64,000 nt of DNA from Odoribacter sp. Z80 (lineage in GTDB: Bacteria > Bacteroidota > Bacteroidia > Bacteroidales > Marinifilaceae), in assembly GCF_009935865.1 (NCBI RefSeq), contig NZ_QWEL01000002.1:248001-312000 (forward strand). Reading direction: 5' to 3'. Under the pieces are notes generated by a model. It searched no databases and was not told the origin of the DNA. It saw only the letters and a list, made by a program, of their open reading frames with translations. This document shows positions 43,972 to 53,914 of the stretch, one piece after another. Both the position numbers and the translations under genes were made by a program. Each line of letters opens with the position of its first letter. Position 1 is the stretch's first letter.

Positions 43972-44388
43972 TCACGCTTTCCAACGGCTGTTGGAATTGC
44001 CGTCTGAAACAACCGACACGAATACCGTCGTTTTCTCTTTTCGCCCGTGTATAATCCTTTCCAACAATGCCTTGCGGACTTTTGTAGCTCCGAACGACTC
44101 GATACGGAATGCGAGGGCGGCTATCGTTTCGAGGTTGTAAACCTCCGCACTATATTTATCCGATATGCGGATAATGCGCTTTATGTCATATATACTCAAA
44201 ACTCCGTTTTTGCAGAGAGCATTTATCCCTGCCCGAACCGTCGGAGCTGTAACCCCGAACAGTTCGCAGATTTCCCACTCGCTCATGGCGATTGCGTCTA
44301 TATCGGTAGGCATGGTGATATTGCCATGCTCGTCTATCTTGATAAGATTTCTTTCTTTGTTCATTGCTGTTTGTTTTAAGGTTATCAA
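43972..44388 (-). CDS. Small HTH-type protein next to the integrase
   Basis: A 138-residue protein. Residues 30-75 read like a helix-turn-helix (SEWEICELFGVTAPTVRAGINALCKNGVL), and the C-terminus is basic. Its ATG at 44388 overlaps the integrase stop by four bases (ATGA), and a second start at 44364 (MNKERNLIKID) is equally plausible. Genes of this kind follow the integrase in CTnDOT-related elements and probably regulate excision or nearby genes. Confidence 0.7.
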   Translation of the reverse strand: MITLKQTAMNKERNLIKIDEHGNITMPTDIDAIAMSEWEICELFGVTAPTVRAGINALCKNGVLSIYDIKRIIRISDKYSAEVYNLETIAALAFRIESFGATKVRKALLERIIHGRKEKTTVFVSVVSDGNSNSRWKA

Positions 44389-45617
44389 ATGTTACTGCAA
44401 ATATCCTTCTCCATATCCGCCAACTTGTGTGACAGGGTTTCCATGTCCTGACTTATCTTTTGGGCGGTGATTTTTGCGTATAGCTGGGTAGTCTTTATAT
44501 TGGTGTGTCCCAATAGTCTGCTGACCGTTTCAATCGGTACTCCATTGGATAACAGCACGGTCGTGGCGTTCGTGTGCCTTGCCACATGTGTGCTGAGCCG
44601 TGTTTTGAAACCGCATTGTCTGCCGATTTCTTTCAGTATCTTGTTGCAAGTGGTATTGCTCGGCATGGGAAACAATTTGTTATCTCTCGTTAAGCCCCTG
44701 TATTTCTCTATTATCTTTTGGGGAACGTCCAACAGGCGGATATTGGATTCCGTGTTGGTTTTCTTTCTTCGGGTGATAATCCACAGATTACCGTCGAAGA
44801 ATGTTTGAAGGTTGTCCGTTGTGAGGTTCTTCACATCGGAATACGCCAGCCCCGTGAAAACGGAAAAGATGAACAAGTCCCTTACCAATTCATGATAGGT
44901 GTTCTTCATTGGGGCATCCATGAGTGTCTGTATCTCCGATTTGGTGAGATAGCCCCTGTCCACGCTTTCGGGAGAGTTGATATATCCCGCAAAGGGATTG
45001 AACGGCAGACGACCGTCATTTCTCGCTATGGAAATGATATGCTTTAACACAATCATATAGCCCCACACGGTATTGGTGCAGCATTTCTTCTCCGTCCGCA
45101 GAAAATACTCGAAGTCGTTGATGAACGTGAGATTCAACTCTTTCAGGGGAATGTCATCACGCTTGTAAGTGTGCGGGATAAATTCGTGGAGATGCTTGCA
45201 TACGGTTATATACCGTTGGAATGTACCCTTTGCCCTGCTGTGTCCCACTTTCTTGGCGAACTCGGTGTTGTGCTGCTCAAACAGCTTTAACAAGGTTTCA
45301 TGCTTGACACCGATACCGAGATAGGCATCTTTCAGTTTGGCGGCAGTGACATAACCGTCCGTCTGCATCAGTTCCTGATAGCGGCGGTTCACTTCCACAC
45401 GGATTTTATCAACGGCACGGTTGATTCGCTGCGCTTCGACACTCTTGCCCGAAGCACGGTTGTTCTTCACGTCCCACAGCCGCAAGGGAACATCCATCTT
45501 GCAGCTGAACTGTTTAATCTCTCCGTCCACCGTAAGGCGGCACATCAATGGCAGGTTGCCGTTGGGCTTCTCGCTGCCTTTCTTCACATAAAACAATACT
45601 TTGAATGTACTTCTCAT
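44385..45617 (-). CDS. CTnDOT-type tyrosine integrase
   Basis: A 410-residue integrase of the Bacteroides conjugative-transposon family (IntDOT is about the same length). It has an N-terminal arm domain (FYVKKGSEKPNGNLPLMCRLTVDG), a SAM-like core-binding domain at about 110-205, and a catalytic domain with HVARHTNATTVLL, LLGHTNIKTT and Tyr in QLYAKI. At the position of the first catalytic Arg it reads FTGLAYSDV, with Ala. IntDOT also lacks this Arg. The upstream region to 45800 should hold the attachment site, but I found no matching direct repeat. Confidence 0.92.
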   Translation of the reverse strand: MRSTFKVLFYVKKGSEKPNGNLPLMCRLTVDGEIKQFSCKMDVPLRLWDVKNNRASGKSVEAQRINRAVDKIRVEVNRRYQELMQTDGYVTAAKLKDAYLGIGVKHETLLKLFEQHNTEFAKKVGHSRAKGTFQRYITVCKHLHEFIPHTYKRDDIPLKELNLTFINDFEYFLRTEKKCCTNTVWGYMIVLKHIISIARNDGRLPFNPFAGYINSPESVDRGYLTKSEIQTLMDAPMKNTYHELVRDLFIFSVFTGLAYSDVKNLTTDNLQTFFDGNLWIITRRKKTNTESNIRLLDVPQKIIEKYRGLTRDNKLFPMPSNTTCNKILKEIGRQCGFKTRLSTHVARHTNATTVLLSNGVPIETVSRLLGHTNIKTTQLYAKITAQKISQDMETLSHKLADMEKDICSNI

Positions 45618-45807
45618 AACTCACTCCTTTTTGGGTTACAAAACTATATTACAGTGTGTTACCGATAGCTAGGAAAAGTTACGCAGAACGCAGAAAAACA
45701 AGCACTTGGCAAGAAATCTGTCCTATCGGCACGGTAATGAGGTAGTAACTGAACTCTTGCACTTAGTGGCTTTCGCACGGCTTGAAATGGCTTTATACAA
45801 ACCAAAA

Positions 45808-45854
45808 AGAAAAGCGTAACGAACGCTATTCCAGTTCATTCGCTACGCTTTTCT
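45808..45854 (-). terminator. Terminator of the SusCD-transporter operon
   Basis: AGAAAAGCGTA pairs with TACGCTTTTCT, with an inner CGAA/TTCG pairing. On the minus strand it is followed by TTTTTGG. It is also near the integrase promoter side and could act in both directions. The rest of 45618-45970 shows no gene. Confidence 0.7.
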
Positions 45855-45970
45855 CAATTTTGCTATTCCGTTAGCTGTTTATTTTACAATCCAAACACCT
45901 GGTAATGTAATACCTATCATCAGAATTGAAATACAATCCAACAAAGCAATGCAAAGACAGAGAATCTCAT

Positions 45971-48184
45971 TTACTTCCTCTTCCGCCGGACAAGCACCAC
46001 ACTAGCCACCACCGCAATCAACAACGGTATTCCCCACATCAGGATTATTTTCACCACACCAAACATCCTGGTACTCAAATAAAGCGTATTATCAATCGCT
46101 TCCGGACGGGTCATATCCAATGGATATTCATTATTAGCTAACCAGGAAAACGCTCCGGTCATAAAACTGAAATTACCGGCATTTATACCTGTTCTTTCCC
46201 TTCTGATTTCGCCGGCACTGAACAAATCGGCATCCCCGGCAATCAAAATCCGCTGCTCTTTACCCTGAACCGTCCGCCGCAACGCCACCACCAAAGGCTC
46301 TCCGGAACCCGGAACTTCAACAACAGGGATACACTCAAAATCACTGTCACTGGTCTCCAAAGCAAGACAACCGTCCAACACCACTTTCCCCCGGTGTTTA
46401 TACAAATCTTTCCCTAATCCCAATTGTTTTACGGAAACCTCCGTTATCTCACCGGGAATCAGTTCCGGGGCATAATCCGGCAACTCCTGCTGATGCACAA
46501 ATACAGAATCCAACTGTACTCCAGTACCCGCCAACAACCGGTTCAATATCCTCCGGCTGTTCATTTCACCCGTCACCAACGCATTCCCTCCTGCTGCAAG
46601 ATAAGCTTCTACTTTTTGCAATTCTTCCGGAGTATACTCCTCCTGCGGGTCAGCAATCACCAGAATATCCACTCCTTCCAGATTCTCACCCACCCCGGTC
46701 ATTGCCCTTACCCCGAAATCAAATCCCTGGTTACTCAATGCACCCCTGTCATTACGGACCACCAGCAAATAATAATTCCGGTCACCCGTATGAGCAATAC
46801 TACGCTCCCCGTGTCCGGTTAAAAAGCAAACATGCGGCACATCGGTAACCAACCGTTTCAAAACAGTTGCAATCTCTCTTTCAGACGGGACATAATTATT
46901 ATCATCAAAAAAACGAAGAAAAGCTTTCCTGCCATTTTCCCGTTCCACCACATACACCAACCGATTCCCTTCTTTCGACAAATCAAGCTTTTCCCGAATT
47001 TGTTCCGGCGTCAGAAATTCATCCGCATCCAAATCCTCCTCCCGGCAAATCTTCAGCATCTTATCCTGTACGGACCAATCCGTCCTTGCCAAATCCGGAC
47101 GCATATCATCACAATCATCATAATAATAGACATAATTCAACTTTATATCCGGCTTAAAACGGATAAAAGGTTTAAACATAGCGTAATTCTTCATCCGGAA
47201 CGCCGGCATCCCTTCCTTAAAACGACGGTCCAACAGATTCACATACAACGTAAAAGTCACTTCATCATCCAACTCAGCCATAAACTCCTGTGCCTTTACC
47301 GGAATCGTATTCTTTTGGATATAAGTGACATCCCAATACTTCATCAAAACGGGACGGGTAGAGAGATAACCCACTGACAGAGCCACTACCACCACCAGTA
47401 CAAAAGGCAATACCTTCACCACTTTCGAATCATTTCGTCTCTCCGAGCGCAACTTCAAAATAGTTAGCACGACAAACAAAACAATCACCACCACAAAATA
47501 AACAACATCTTCCAGTCCGATAAGCCCTTGTACAAAATTTCCGCTACGACCGGACAAAGCCAGCCACCAGGTAATCTCCCTTACAAAATCAATATCCTGA
47601 CCCACCCCCTGTAAATAATTCAACACGGTAAGCACTAATAAAGTCCCGATTGCCGCAACAATTTGATAAGGAGTCAGACTGGACATAAACAACCCGATTG
47701 CCGCATACGTACAATAAAGCAGATAAATGCCTGCAATTCCGGAAATCACCCACGGGATATCGAAATCTTTTACCCAGCAGGCTCCGCAAACACCCAACAA
47801 CACCAATACAGCCAGCAACACCACACCAAAAACCATCATAGCCAGGTATTTTCCCCAAATAATCTTCTGACAGCCTATCGGCGAAGAATATAATAATTTG
47901 ACCGACCCCAGATTATATTCCCTGCTCATCAATCCCATTGTCAACAAAGGAATATACCACAACAAATTCCCCATTATTGCAGAAAAAACACCATCTATCA
48001 TCAAAATATAAGTCTGAAACTGCTGGTGTTCCACTCCCATTTCCCGGTTTTCCAACAACCTGCCCAACGCATCACAAAATGCCATCCCCGATTGAAAAGT
48101 AAACAAACACAATAACAACCAAGCAATGGGTGAATAAAATAACATGCGCAATTCCGCATACGCAATATGAAATACTGTTTTCAT
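45971..48184 (-). CDS. ABC-2 permease fused to GldG-like domain (copy B)
   Basis: A 737-residue membrane protein. Residues 1-260 form an ABC-2/GldF-type permease (AELRMLFYSPIAWLLLCLFTFQ, then several helices). After a further helix the outer part has a GldG/DUF4350-like domain (VCFLTGHGERS, GVDILVIADPQEEYTPEELQKVEAYLAAGGNALVTG). A last helix ends the protein (ILMWGIPLLIAVVASVVLV). It is a close paralogue of the next gene and follows it by 10 bases. The two permeases probably pair and use the ATPase at 50452. The GldA/F/G set is known from gliding bacteria but is widespread in Bacteroidota. Confidence 0.85.
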   Translation of the reverse strand: MKTVFHIAYAELRMLFYSPIAWLLLCLFTFQSGMAFCDALGRLLENREMGVEHQQFQTYILMIDGVFSAIMGNLLWYIPLLTMGLMSREYNLGSVKLLYSSPIGCQKIIWGKYLAMMVFGVVLLAVLVLLGVCGACWVKDFDIPWVISGIAGIYLLYCTYAAIGLFMSSLTPYQIVAAIGTLLVLTVLNYLQGVGQDIDFVREITWWLALSGRSGNFVQGLIGLEDVVYFVVVIVLFVVLTILKLRSERRNDSKVVKVLPFVLVVVVALSVGYLSTRPVLMKYWDVTYIQKNTIPVKAQEFMAELDDEVTFTLYVNLLDRRFKEGMPAFRMKNYAMFKPFIRFKPDIKLNYVYYYDDCDDMRPDLARTDWSVQDKMLKICREEDLDADEFLTPEQIREKLDLSKEGNRLVYVVERENGRKAFLRFFDDNNYVPSEREIATVLKRLVTDVPHVCFLTGHGERSIAHTGDRNYYLLVVRNDRGALSNQGFDFGVRAMTGVGENLEGVDILVIADPQEEYTPEELQKVEAYLAAGGNALVTGEMNSRRILNRLLAGTGVQLDSVFVHQQELPDYAPELIPGEITEVSVKQLGLGKDLYKHRGKVVLDGCLALETSDSDFECIPVVEVPGSGEPLVVALRRTVQGKEQRILIAGDADLFSAGEIRRERTGINAGNFSFMTGAFSWLANNEYPLDMTRPEAIDNTLYLSTRMFGVVKIILMWGIPLLIAVVASVVLVRRKRK

Positions 48185-48194
48185 AACTTATCGT

Positions 48195-50432
48195 TTATTT
48201 TCGTTTTCTTCTGCTCCGGTAAATCACAAAAAAGAGCAGGATAATCAACGGATAGCCTCCGAGAGCAGCCATTTTCACCCGGGCGACATCCCTTTGCCTC
48301 AAAGAAATGTGATTATCTATCGGCTGCTTATAGGTCAATTCCACCGGATATTTCTCCTGGCACAACCACCTGAATATCCCCTGTTGCAATCTAAAATTCC
48401 CGTTCGAAAATCCATCCCTTGTACGGAACAATTCTCCATTACTCAGCCAATCGGCATCACCACCGACCACAATCCGTTGCTGCCGGCCTCCCACCATCCG
48501 CTGCAAACCGACCAACACCGGATAAGACAAAACCTCCGCTTCCTCCTCATTCCGGGTATCCGAAATATTTGTACGTACCAAAGGCAAATAATCGAAACCC
48601 TTATCATTCACAACAAGCCCTGCACATCCGGCCATAACCGCCTGTAAGCCGGATTGGTACAATCCCCCGAACCAAGGGAATGCCCGCGCTGCTTCCACAG
48701 TCAGGCCAGACGCAATCACATCGGAGGACTCCCCATTACATTGTCGCGTCAAACGACCACCTGACAAATGAATGCCGACTTCATTCAGCAACGGATTCAG
48801 AACAGCCTGCCTGTCCGGCTCACCAAGTACCAACATATTTCCCCCCTGCTGCAAATAATCGCTCAATGCGTCTAATTCTCTGTCGGACAAAGATTTCTGC
48901 GGGTCAGCAACCACCACAACATCCGTATTCCCGGGCACCTCCGCCGTTTCCAACTGCAATTCAAAAATATCATACCCTTGATTTATCAATGCCTGCCGAA
49001 CAGTCCTGGCTGTTGAAAAACGGTTGTATCCGGCATCCCCTGTATGACGCAAACCACGTTCACCATGTCCGGTCAGAAACCCGGCACGTACAGGACCGGA
49101 AAGCAATCTTTTAAAAGCAACGGCAACTTCCCTTTCCGAAGGAATTATCCGGTTATCATCGAATAAACGCAGAAAAGCCGCCGTACTGTCTTTCCACACA
49201 AACTGATACACCAACCGTCCTTTTTCCTCCGACAAATCAATCCGGCGGTACAACTCCTCCGGCGGCAACACCCGGCTAAAATCCAGTTTCTTCGCCCGGC
49301 ATATCTTCTCCGCCCTCTCCCGGTCGGTCATGCCCGGATATAAATCATCCAGACGAGCATCTCCCGTTCCGTCATAATAATACACATATTCCATTTTCAG
49401 GTCCGGTTTAAAACGGATATACTTCCGGAAATCCTCTGCATGGGAAGTATGGTTGGCAGGCAATCCCCGGTCACAGAATCCACCCAAAACATTCACATAA
49501 GTCACCAATTTCAACTCTCCATCCAATGCCGCAATCAATTCCTGAGTAACCGGAGAAACCGTATTGCTCTTTTTATAAGTCATATCCCAATAAAAAATAC
49601 ATGCAGGACGCGAAGCCACATACCCAATCAGTATCGTCACCATAAACAAACCTGCATACTTCAGCAAAACACAGGAAAACCTCTGCTTCATCCGCATCCT
49701 CTTGATACGCCAAAAAGTCAGGGTCAGAAAGAATCCAATCACTGTCAGAAAATAAATAACATTCTCCGAACAAACCAAACCATCAGTAAAATACCTCGAC
49801 TTTTTGGAAAAAGACAACCAGTAAGTAATATCCTGCACAACAGATACATCGCTCCCCACTTTACCGATAAGACTCAAAAAAGAAAGCACCGCCAGCGTCC
49901 CGATAGCTGCCACCACCTGATTCGACGTCAGAGCCGACATAAACAACCCCACTGCCGCATAAGCACAAATCAACAAATAAAGACCCAGGAAATTAGAAAA
50001 CAAATAACCATAATCCATATTTTCAACCACACAGGCGGTAAACACCACATAAGGCACAAGCATCCCCAACATAAACAAACCGAACAGCATCATAGACAAA
50101 TACTTTCCCCATATAATCTGAAAATTCGTTACCGGAGAAGAAAACAACAATTTAATCGAGCCACTGCCATATTCCCTGCTCATCAACCCCATTGTCAACA
50201 ACGGAATATAAAAATAAAGATACCCCCGTATATAGGAAAACCTGTTCCAGAAAAGCTCCGACGTCAGACTATACCAAGGATTACCCAAGGCCTGGTCCTT
50301 AACCGGACGTATCAATATTCCGCAAAATTGAACTCCGAATTGTATCGCAAAAACAAACAATATCAACCACGCCACAGGAGAACTGAATAACTTACAAAGT
50401 TCCGCCCGGGCTATTTTAAAAATTAATCTCAT
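48195..50432 (-). CDS. ABC-2 permease fused to GldG-like domain (copy A)
   Basis: A 745-residue protein from ATG 50432 (MRLIFKIARAELCKLFSSPVAW), with the same layout as its neighbour: permease helices up to about 250, then a GldG-like part (AGFLTGHGERGL, VVVVADPQKSLSDRELDALSDYLQQGGNMLVLGE) and a C-terminal helix ending in a basic tail (YRSRRKRK). The upstream in-frame extension to 50498 overlaps the ATPase gene and is not needed. Tandem paralogues suggest a heterodimeric transporter. Confidence 0.85.
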   Translation of the reverse strand: MRLIFKIARAELCKLFSSPVAWLILFVFAIQFGVQFCGILIRPVKDQALGNPWYSLTSELFWNRFSYIRGYLYFYIPLLTMGLMSREYGSGSIKLLFSSPVTNFQIIWGKYLSMMLFGLFMLGMLVPYVVFTACVVENMDYGYLFSNFLGLYLLICAYAAVGLFMSALTSNQVVAAIGTLAVLSFLSLIGKVGSDVSVVQDITYWLSFSKKSRYFTDGLVCSENVIYFLTVIGFFLTLTFWRIKRMRMKQRFSCVLLKYAGLFMVTILIGYVASRPACIFYWDMTYKKSNTVSPVTQELIAALDGELKLVTYVNVLGGFCDRGLPANHTSHAEDFRKYIRFKPDLKMEYVYYYDGTGDARLDDLYPGMTDRERAEKICRAKKLDFSRVLPPEELYRRIDLSEEKGRLVYQFVWKDSTAAFLRLFDDNRIIPSEREVAVAFKRLLSGPVRAGFLTGHGERGLRHTGDAGYNRFSTARTVRQALINQGYDIFELQLETAEVPGNTDVVVVADPQKSLSDRELDALSDYLQQGGNMLVLGEPDRQAVLNPLLNEVGIHLSGGRLTRQCNGESSDVIASGLTVEAARAFPWFGGLYQSGLQAVMAGCAGLVVNDKGFDYLPLVRTNISDTRNEEEAEVLSYPVLVGLQRMVGGRQQRIVVGGDADWLSNGELFRTRDGFSNGNFRLQQGIFRWLCQEKYPVELTYKQPIDNHISLRQRDVARVKMAALGGYPLIILLFFVIYRSRRKRK

Positions 50433-50451
50433 ATTTACCTGTTTACAAAAC

Positions 50452-51381
50452 TCAAGCACCTTTGGACAAACGTTCAAAAATATCCTCCACCGACTCACGC
50501 TCCAGCAAAATTTCTTTCATTTGCCAGCCTTCCGCCACACTCTTTTCAATGACCCGGGTCGTTATATCCGGCATGGCAGAAAAATAAACCCGGAATTGCC
50601 GGTCCGACAAAGCGACCACTTCAGTCACTCCCTCCAGAGCTTGCAAAGCACTGACCGCTATCGGAGAACAAAAAGTCACCAGAAAAGAAGAAGGCTCCAC
50701 ATAATTATTAAATTCATCAATCGTTCCGGAAAACACCAAACGCCCGTTTTCAATCATCTTAATCCAGTCACAGGCTGCCTGCACCTCCGGCAAAATATGT
50801 GTAGAAAGCAACACAGCCCTGTCCTGGGCAATCTCCTTAATCAGATTACGGATTTCCACAATCTGAAGCGGGTCCAACCCATTTGTAGGCTCATCCAACA
50901 CCACCAACCGGGGATTATGCACGATAGCCTGCGCTATACCCACCCGCTGTTTATATCCTCCCGAAAGATTTCCAATCAGACGGTCCTTAAAATGAGTAAT
51001 GCTGCATTTTTCTTCCGCCACATCCACCGCTTTCCGGATACGGCTCCCCTTCATCAAGCGCAACTGGGCACAATACACTAAATATTCATCCACCGTCAAC
51101 TCCGGATATAAAGGAGGGAATTGTGGCAAAAAACCGATATATTTCTTGGCCTCCACCGGATTCTCCCTCATATTGATTCCATTGATATATACATCTCCCT
51201 CCGTCTGATTCAGCACACCACAGATAATATTCATCGTAGTCGATTTGCCGGCACCGTTCGACCCCAGCAAACCGAGGATTCCTTTCTGATGAATTTCGAA
51301 ATTAATATCCCTGACCGCCCACTGGACAGCATAACGGTGTGACAAATGCTCAATCTTTACAATAGGTGTTTCTATTCCCAT
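50452..51381 (-). CDS. ABC transporter ATP-binding subunit (GldA/CcmA-like)
   Basis: A 309-residue ATPase: Walker A GSNGAGKS at about 40-47, Q-loop LPQFPPLYPELTVDEYL, signature LSGGYKQR, Walker B LVVLDEPTNGLDP, and switch STHILPEV. The C-terminal 80 residues are the extension typical of drug/gliding-type exporters. It lies 20 bases before the permease-GldG gene in the same operon and would power that pair. Confidence 0.93.
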   Translation of the reverse strand: MGIETPIVKIEHLSHRYAVQWAVRDINFEIHQKGILGLLGSNGAGKSTTMNIICGVLNQTEGDVYINGINMRENPVEAKKYIGFLPQFPPLYPELTVDEYLVYCAQLRLMKGSRIRKAVDVAEEKCSITHFKDRLIGNLSGGYKQRVGIAQAIVHNPRLVVLDEPTNGLDPLQIVEIRNLIKEIAQDRAVLLSTHILPEVQAACDWIKMIENGRLVFSGTIDEFNNYVEPSSFLVTFCSPIAVSALQALEGVTEVVALSDRQFRVYFSAMPDITTRVIEKSVAEGWQMKEILLERESVEDIFERLSKGA

Positions 51382-51429
51382 AAAAATTACTTTATATTTT
51401 CAACTAAATTTCTGTCGTCAGCACGCCGC

Positions 51430-52818
51430 TCAACGGTAAATAAACTTATAATAATCCACCCGCTCAATATCCGTATACAACCTTTGCCATTCGGACAAAC
51501 GCCCTTTGTCATCCATAGAATAAGTATAAAAATATTTCACCTGATTCTCATCCAGGTAATTCACCGTTTTCATATGCACATATTGAGTCAGAAACAAATC
51601 ATGGAACAATTGCGGCCAGCGCATCACCCTCATCAAAGGATAAGGCAGCTCCTCCAGATAAGTCGGTATAAGCACCGGATGATACCCGGTCATGCGCAAC
51701 CGGATACCCGAATACACATTCTGGATTGTCGCCGGCCATTCTTCGGAATAAATATACTCACCGGAACTAAAACCCTCCTCATAAGCTATATTTTCCAACA
51801 AAGCCGCACCGGAAACAAACTGCTTCAACCGCTTATTCCGGGCATCATTTTCATACTCAATAGCCGATGCCATAGCCGAAGAATATCCTGTTTCCTTAGC
51901 CGACACCAGCAAACCCGACTCATCATATTCAAAATCATAATTAATCCGGTCACTGTAATTCCCGTACTCCTCCTCCTCGATACGAATAATCCGGTCACCG
52001 GATTCATTATAAATCAGCCTCATCCGGAACTGTCCCAGCAACTCAATCCCCTCTAAACGTTCCTCTTCATCATAATCCAGCACAATCTCCCCCTCCATAC
52101 TCCCTGCCACCAGAATTTTCACGGGCTTTTCAATCTTACTTATCCGGTAAACATGCTGCTGAGCTACAGCCTGCCGTCCCTGAACATCTTCCAGAACAAG
52201 CTCCAGCACATACGGACGCATCTCCGACAAACCCTGCAAAATCAAATTAGAAATCACATAATCACACGTATCCCGTTCCGGTTTAATCGTCTTCTTCACC
52301 TGCCCGTCCAGCTTCACCACAATATTGCGGATTGGCACCATTCCGGTCGAAAACGACGCTTGCAACGCAATAAAAGGCAACATAGCAGATATATACTCAC
52401 CATTCGTAAAATGAATCTCAGGCACAGAACGTTTTTTTACTTCCACTTGAAAAGCTTTATTATAAGTACGTTGTTTCACATCACATATCTTTACAACGAA
52501 TCCCAGCAAAGTATCCTGTTCAAAAGAAGTCAAATCCACCGGATAACGGAACTCTAACCGCGTCATACCACGATATTGTTCCAGCCGTTCCAAAACCTTA
52601 TAATTATCCGACACATCCATCACCTCGACATAATCAATCCCATTCGGAACTTCCATCCGGCAACTTAAATAAAAAACATCGGCAGTATCCCGTCTCACCG
52701 TATATTCACTCGTCGCCGAAGAATCGAATTTCGGATCAGGAAACTCAGGTTCATTCTCACAAGCACCCCAGAAACCGGCCAGCAATAAAAAAATCCATAT
52801 AATCTTAATTCTTTTCAT
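51430..52818 (-). CDS. Lipoprotein paralogous to 61179-62612
   Basis: A 462-residue secreted protein from ATG 52818 with a lipobox (LLLAGFWGAC). It has no named domain that I recognise, but it is clearly paralogous to the 477-residue lipoprotein at the other end of the locus. Shared blocks are RRDTADVF/QRDTANFA, QYRGMTRLEFRYPVDL/KYRGMHLLEFDYPIDI, and ASFSTGMVPIRNI/AHFTTGSIPIANI. The N-terminal half looks like repeated beta domains. The C-terminal half has YD-type repeats (NYDFEYDESGLLVSA). It is probably a surface binding protein of this uptake system. One base separates it from the upstream gene. Confidence 0.8.
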   Translation of the reverse strand: MKRIKIIWIFLLLAGFWGACENEPEFPDPKFDSSATSEYTVRRDTADVFYLSCRMEVPNGIDYVEVMDVSDNYKVLERLEQYRGMTRLEFRYPVDLTSFEQDTLLGFVVKICDVKQRTYNKAFQVEVKKRSVPEIHFTNGEYISAMLPFIALQASFSTGMVPIRNIVVKLDGQVKKTIKPERDTCDYVISNLILQGLSEMRPYVLELVLEDVQGRQAVAQQHVYRISKIEKPVKILVAGSMEGEIVLDYDEEERLEGIELLGQFRMRLIYNESGDRIIRIEEEEYGNYSDRINYDFEYDESGLLVSAKETGYSSAMASAIEYENDARNKRLKQFVSGAALLENIAYEEGFSSGEYIYSEEWPATIQNVYSGIRLRMTGYHPVLIPTYLEELPYPLMRVMRWPQLFHDLFLTQYVHMKTVNYLDENQVKYFYTYSMDDKGRLSEWQRLYTDIERVDYYKFIYR

Positions 52819-52819
52819 A

Positions 52820-53908
52820 TCATTCAATATTAACAAGTTCATCCTCTGTCAATTTCAACAAATTCAGAAAATCCGGATCATCATTCAACATACGCACATC
52901 AATACCCAGATTCAGCAAAGTATGCCCCACATACCACATCTTCTGCCGGGTGACAGCCGTCATATTCCAGGCAGGCTGCACTTCGCCGTCTAAAATCTCC
53001 GGCGTAATCAACTGGTCCAGATAAAGCCTGAAATCCCTCTTCCGGTCCGCCACCTCCCAAAAAGTAGCAATTTCCCTCTTTGCCCCCATAACAGGATAAA
53101 CACTATTACTGATTACCCCATAATTCCGGACATACGCCGCCTTTGAAATAGACCGGACTGTATCGCCCGTCACCTCATCCACAATCTGCCCGGACTCCTC
53201 CAGCAACTCCGCAATTTCCTTTCCGTAATAAGCCTCACTAAACTGATAAAAACGTTCAGGAACCTGATCATACAACTCATATTTATCCACAATAAAAGCA
53301 AGCAAAAAATAAAGAATATCATTCCTGTATTTCTGAAAACTTTCCGGCGACGAATACATCACCCTGGTATTCAAACTCATCACAATCCCATTATCATTAA
53401 TGGCCCCATGAATAGTTCCCTGCAAACTCTCACTCGCCGCATTCACAGACTCTGTCGGAAAAGACTTGCTTGCCCCCCATTCCGATACCAAATTATTCAC
53501 CAGCAAAATCTTAGGCGGGAAATACTTCTTTACAAAACCACCACGGTAAACCTTCCCATTCCATTCAAATTCGTCTTTAAAACACGCCAAAATACTATTC
53601 TCCAAAATATCCATCACCGAATCCATCTCCGTTTGCCGGACAATCCTGCTCAAAATCAAACCATCCCAGAACTTGCGCGAATCCTTATCATGAAAATCAA
53701 ATTTCAAATCCAACATCTCATCAAACCGCCGTAAAACAGCCACACCATACTTTTCATAATACTCCCGCACCAAAGGGTATTCCAAATCCAAAGAATCCCT
53801 CAGCCGTTCCGTATCCAGCCCCGAAGGTTTTAAATCCTCCTCTCTGTCACAAGCCACAAAAATCCCCAGCAACACGCCCAAAAACAACCATACAATACAA
53901 TTCTTCAT
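52820..53908 (-). CDS. Zincin-like lipoprotein lacking HExxH
   Basis: A 362-residue lipoprotein (signal MKNCIVWLFLGVLLGIFVAC). Its order (after SusD) and its C-terminal blocks (QVPERFYQFSEAYYGKEI, NSVYPVMGAKREIATFWEVADRKRDF, LLNLGIDVRML) resemble the substrate import-associated zinc metallohydrolase lipoproteins found beside SusC/SusD pairs. In those, HExxH precedes the YPxxF-type segment. Here that place reads ILYFLLAFIVDKY, with no HExxH anywhere. The protein is therefore probably a non-catalytic binding form of the family. The assignment rests on gene order and pattern. Confidence 0.7.
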   Translation of the reverse strand: MKNCIVWLFLGVLLGIFVACDREEDLKPSGLDTERLRDSLDLEYPLVREYYEKYGVAVLRRFDEMLDLKFDFHDKDSRKFWDGLILSRIVRQTEMDSVMDILENSILACFKDEFEWNGKVYRGGFVKKYFPPKILLVNNLVSEWGASKSFPTESVNAASESLQGTIHGAINDNGIVMSLNTRVMYSSPESFQKYRNDILYFLLAFIVDKYELYDQVPERFYQFSEAYYGKEIAELLEESGQIVDEVTGDTVRSISKAAYVRNYGVISNSVYPVMGAKREIATFWEVADRKRDFRLYLDQLITPEILDGEVQPAWNMTAVTRQKMWYVGHTLLNLGIDVRMLNDDPDFLNLLKLTEDELVNIE

Positions 53909-53914
53909 AACTCA

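Noticed and set aside
43000-45970. Direct repeats as attachment sites of the CTnDOT-like element
   Set aside because: Only short partial inverted repeats (TTACC, GATAG) near 45660-45745 were seen, which is not enough to call a site.
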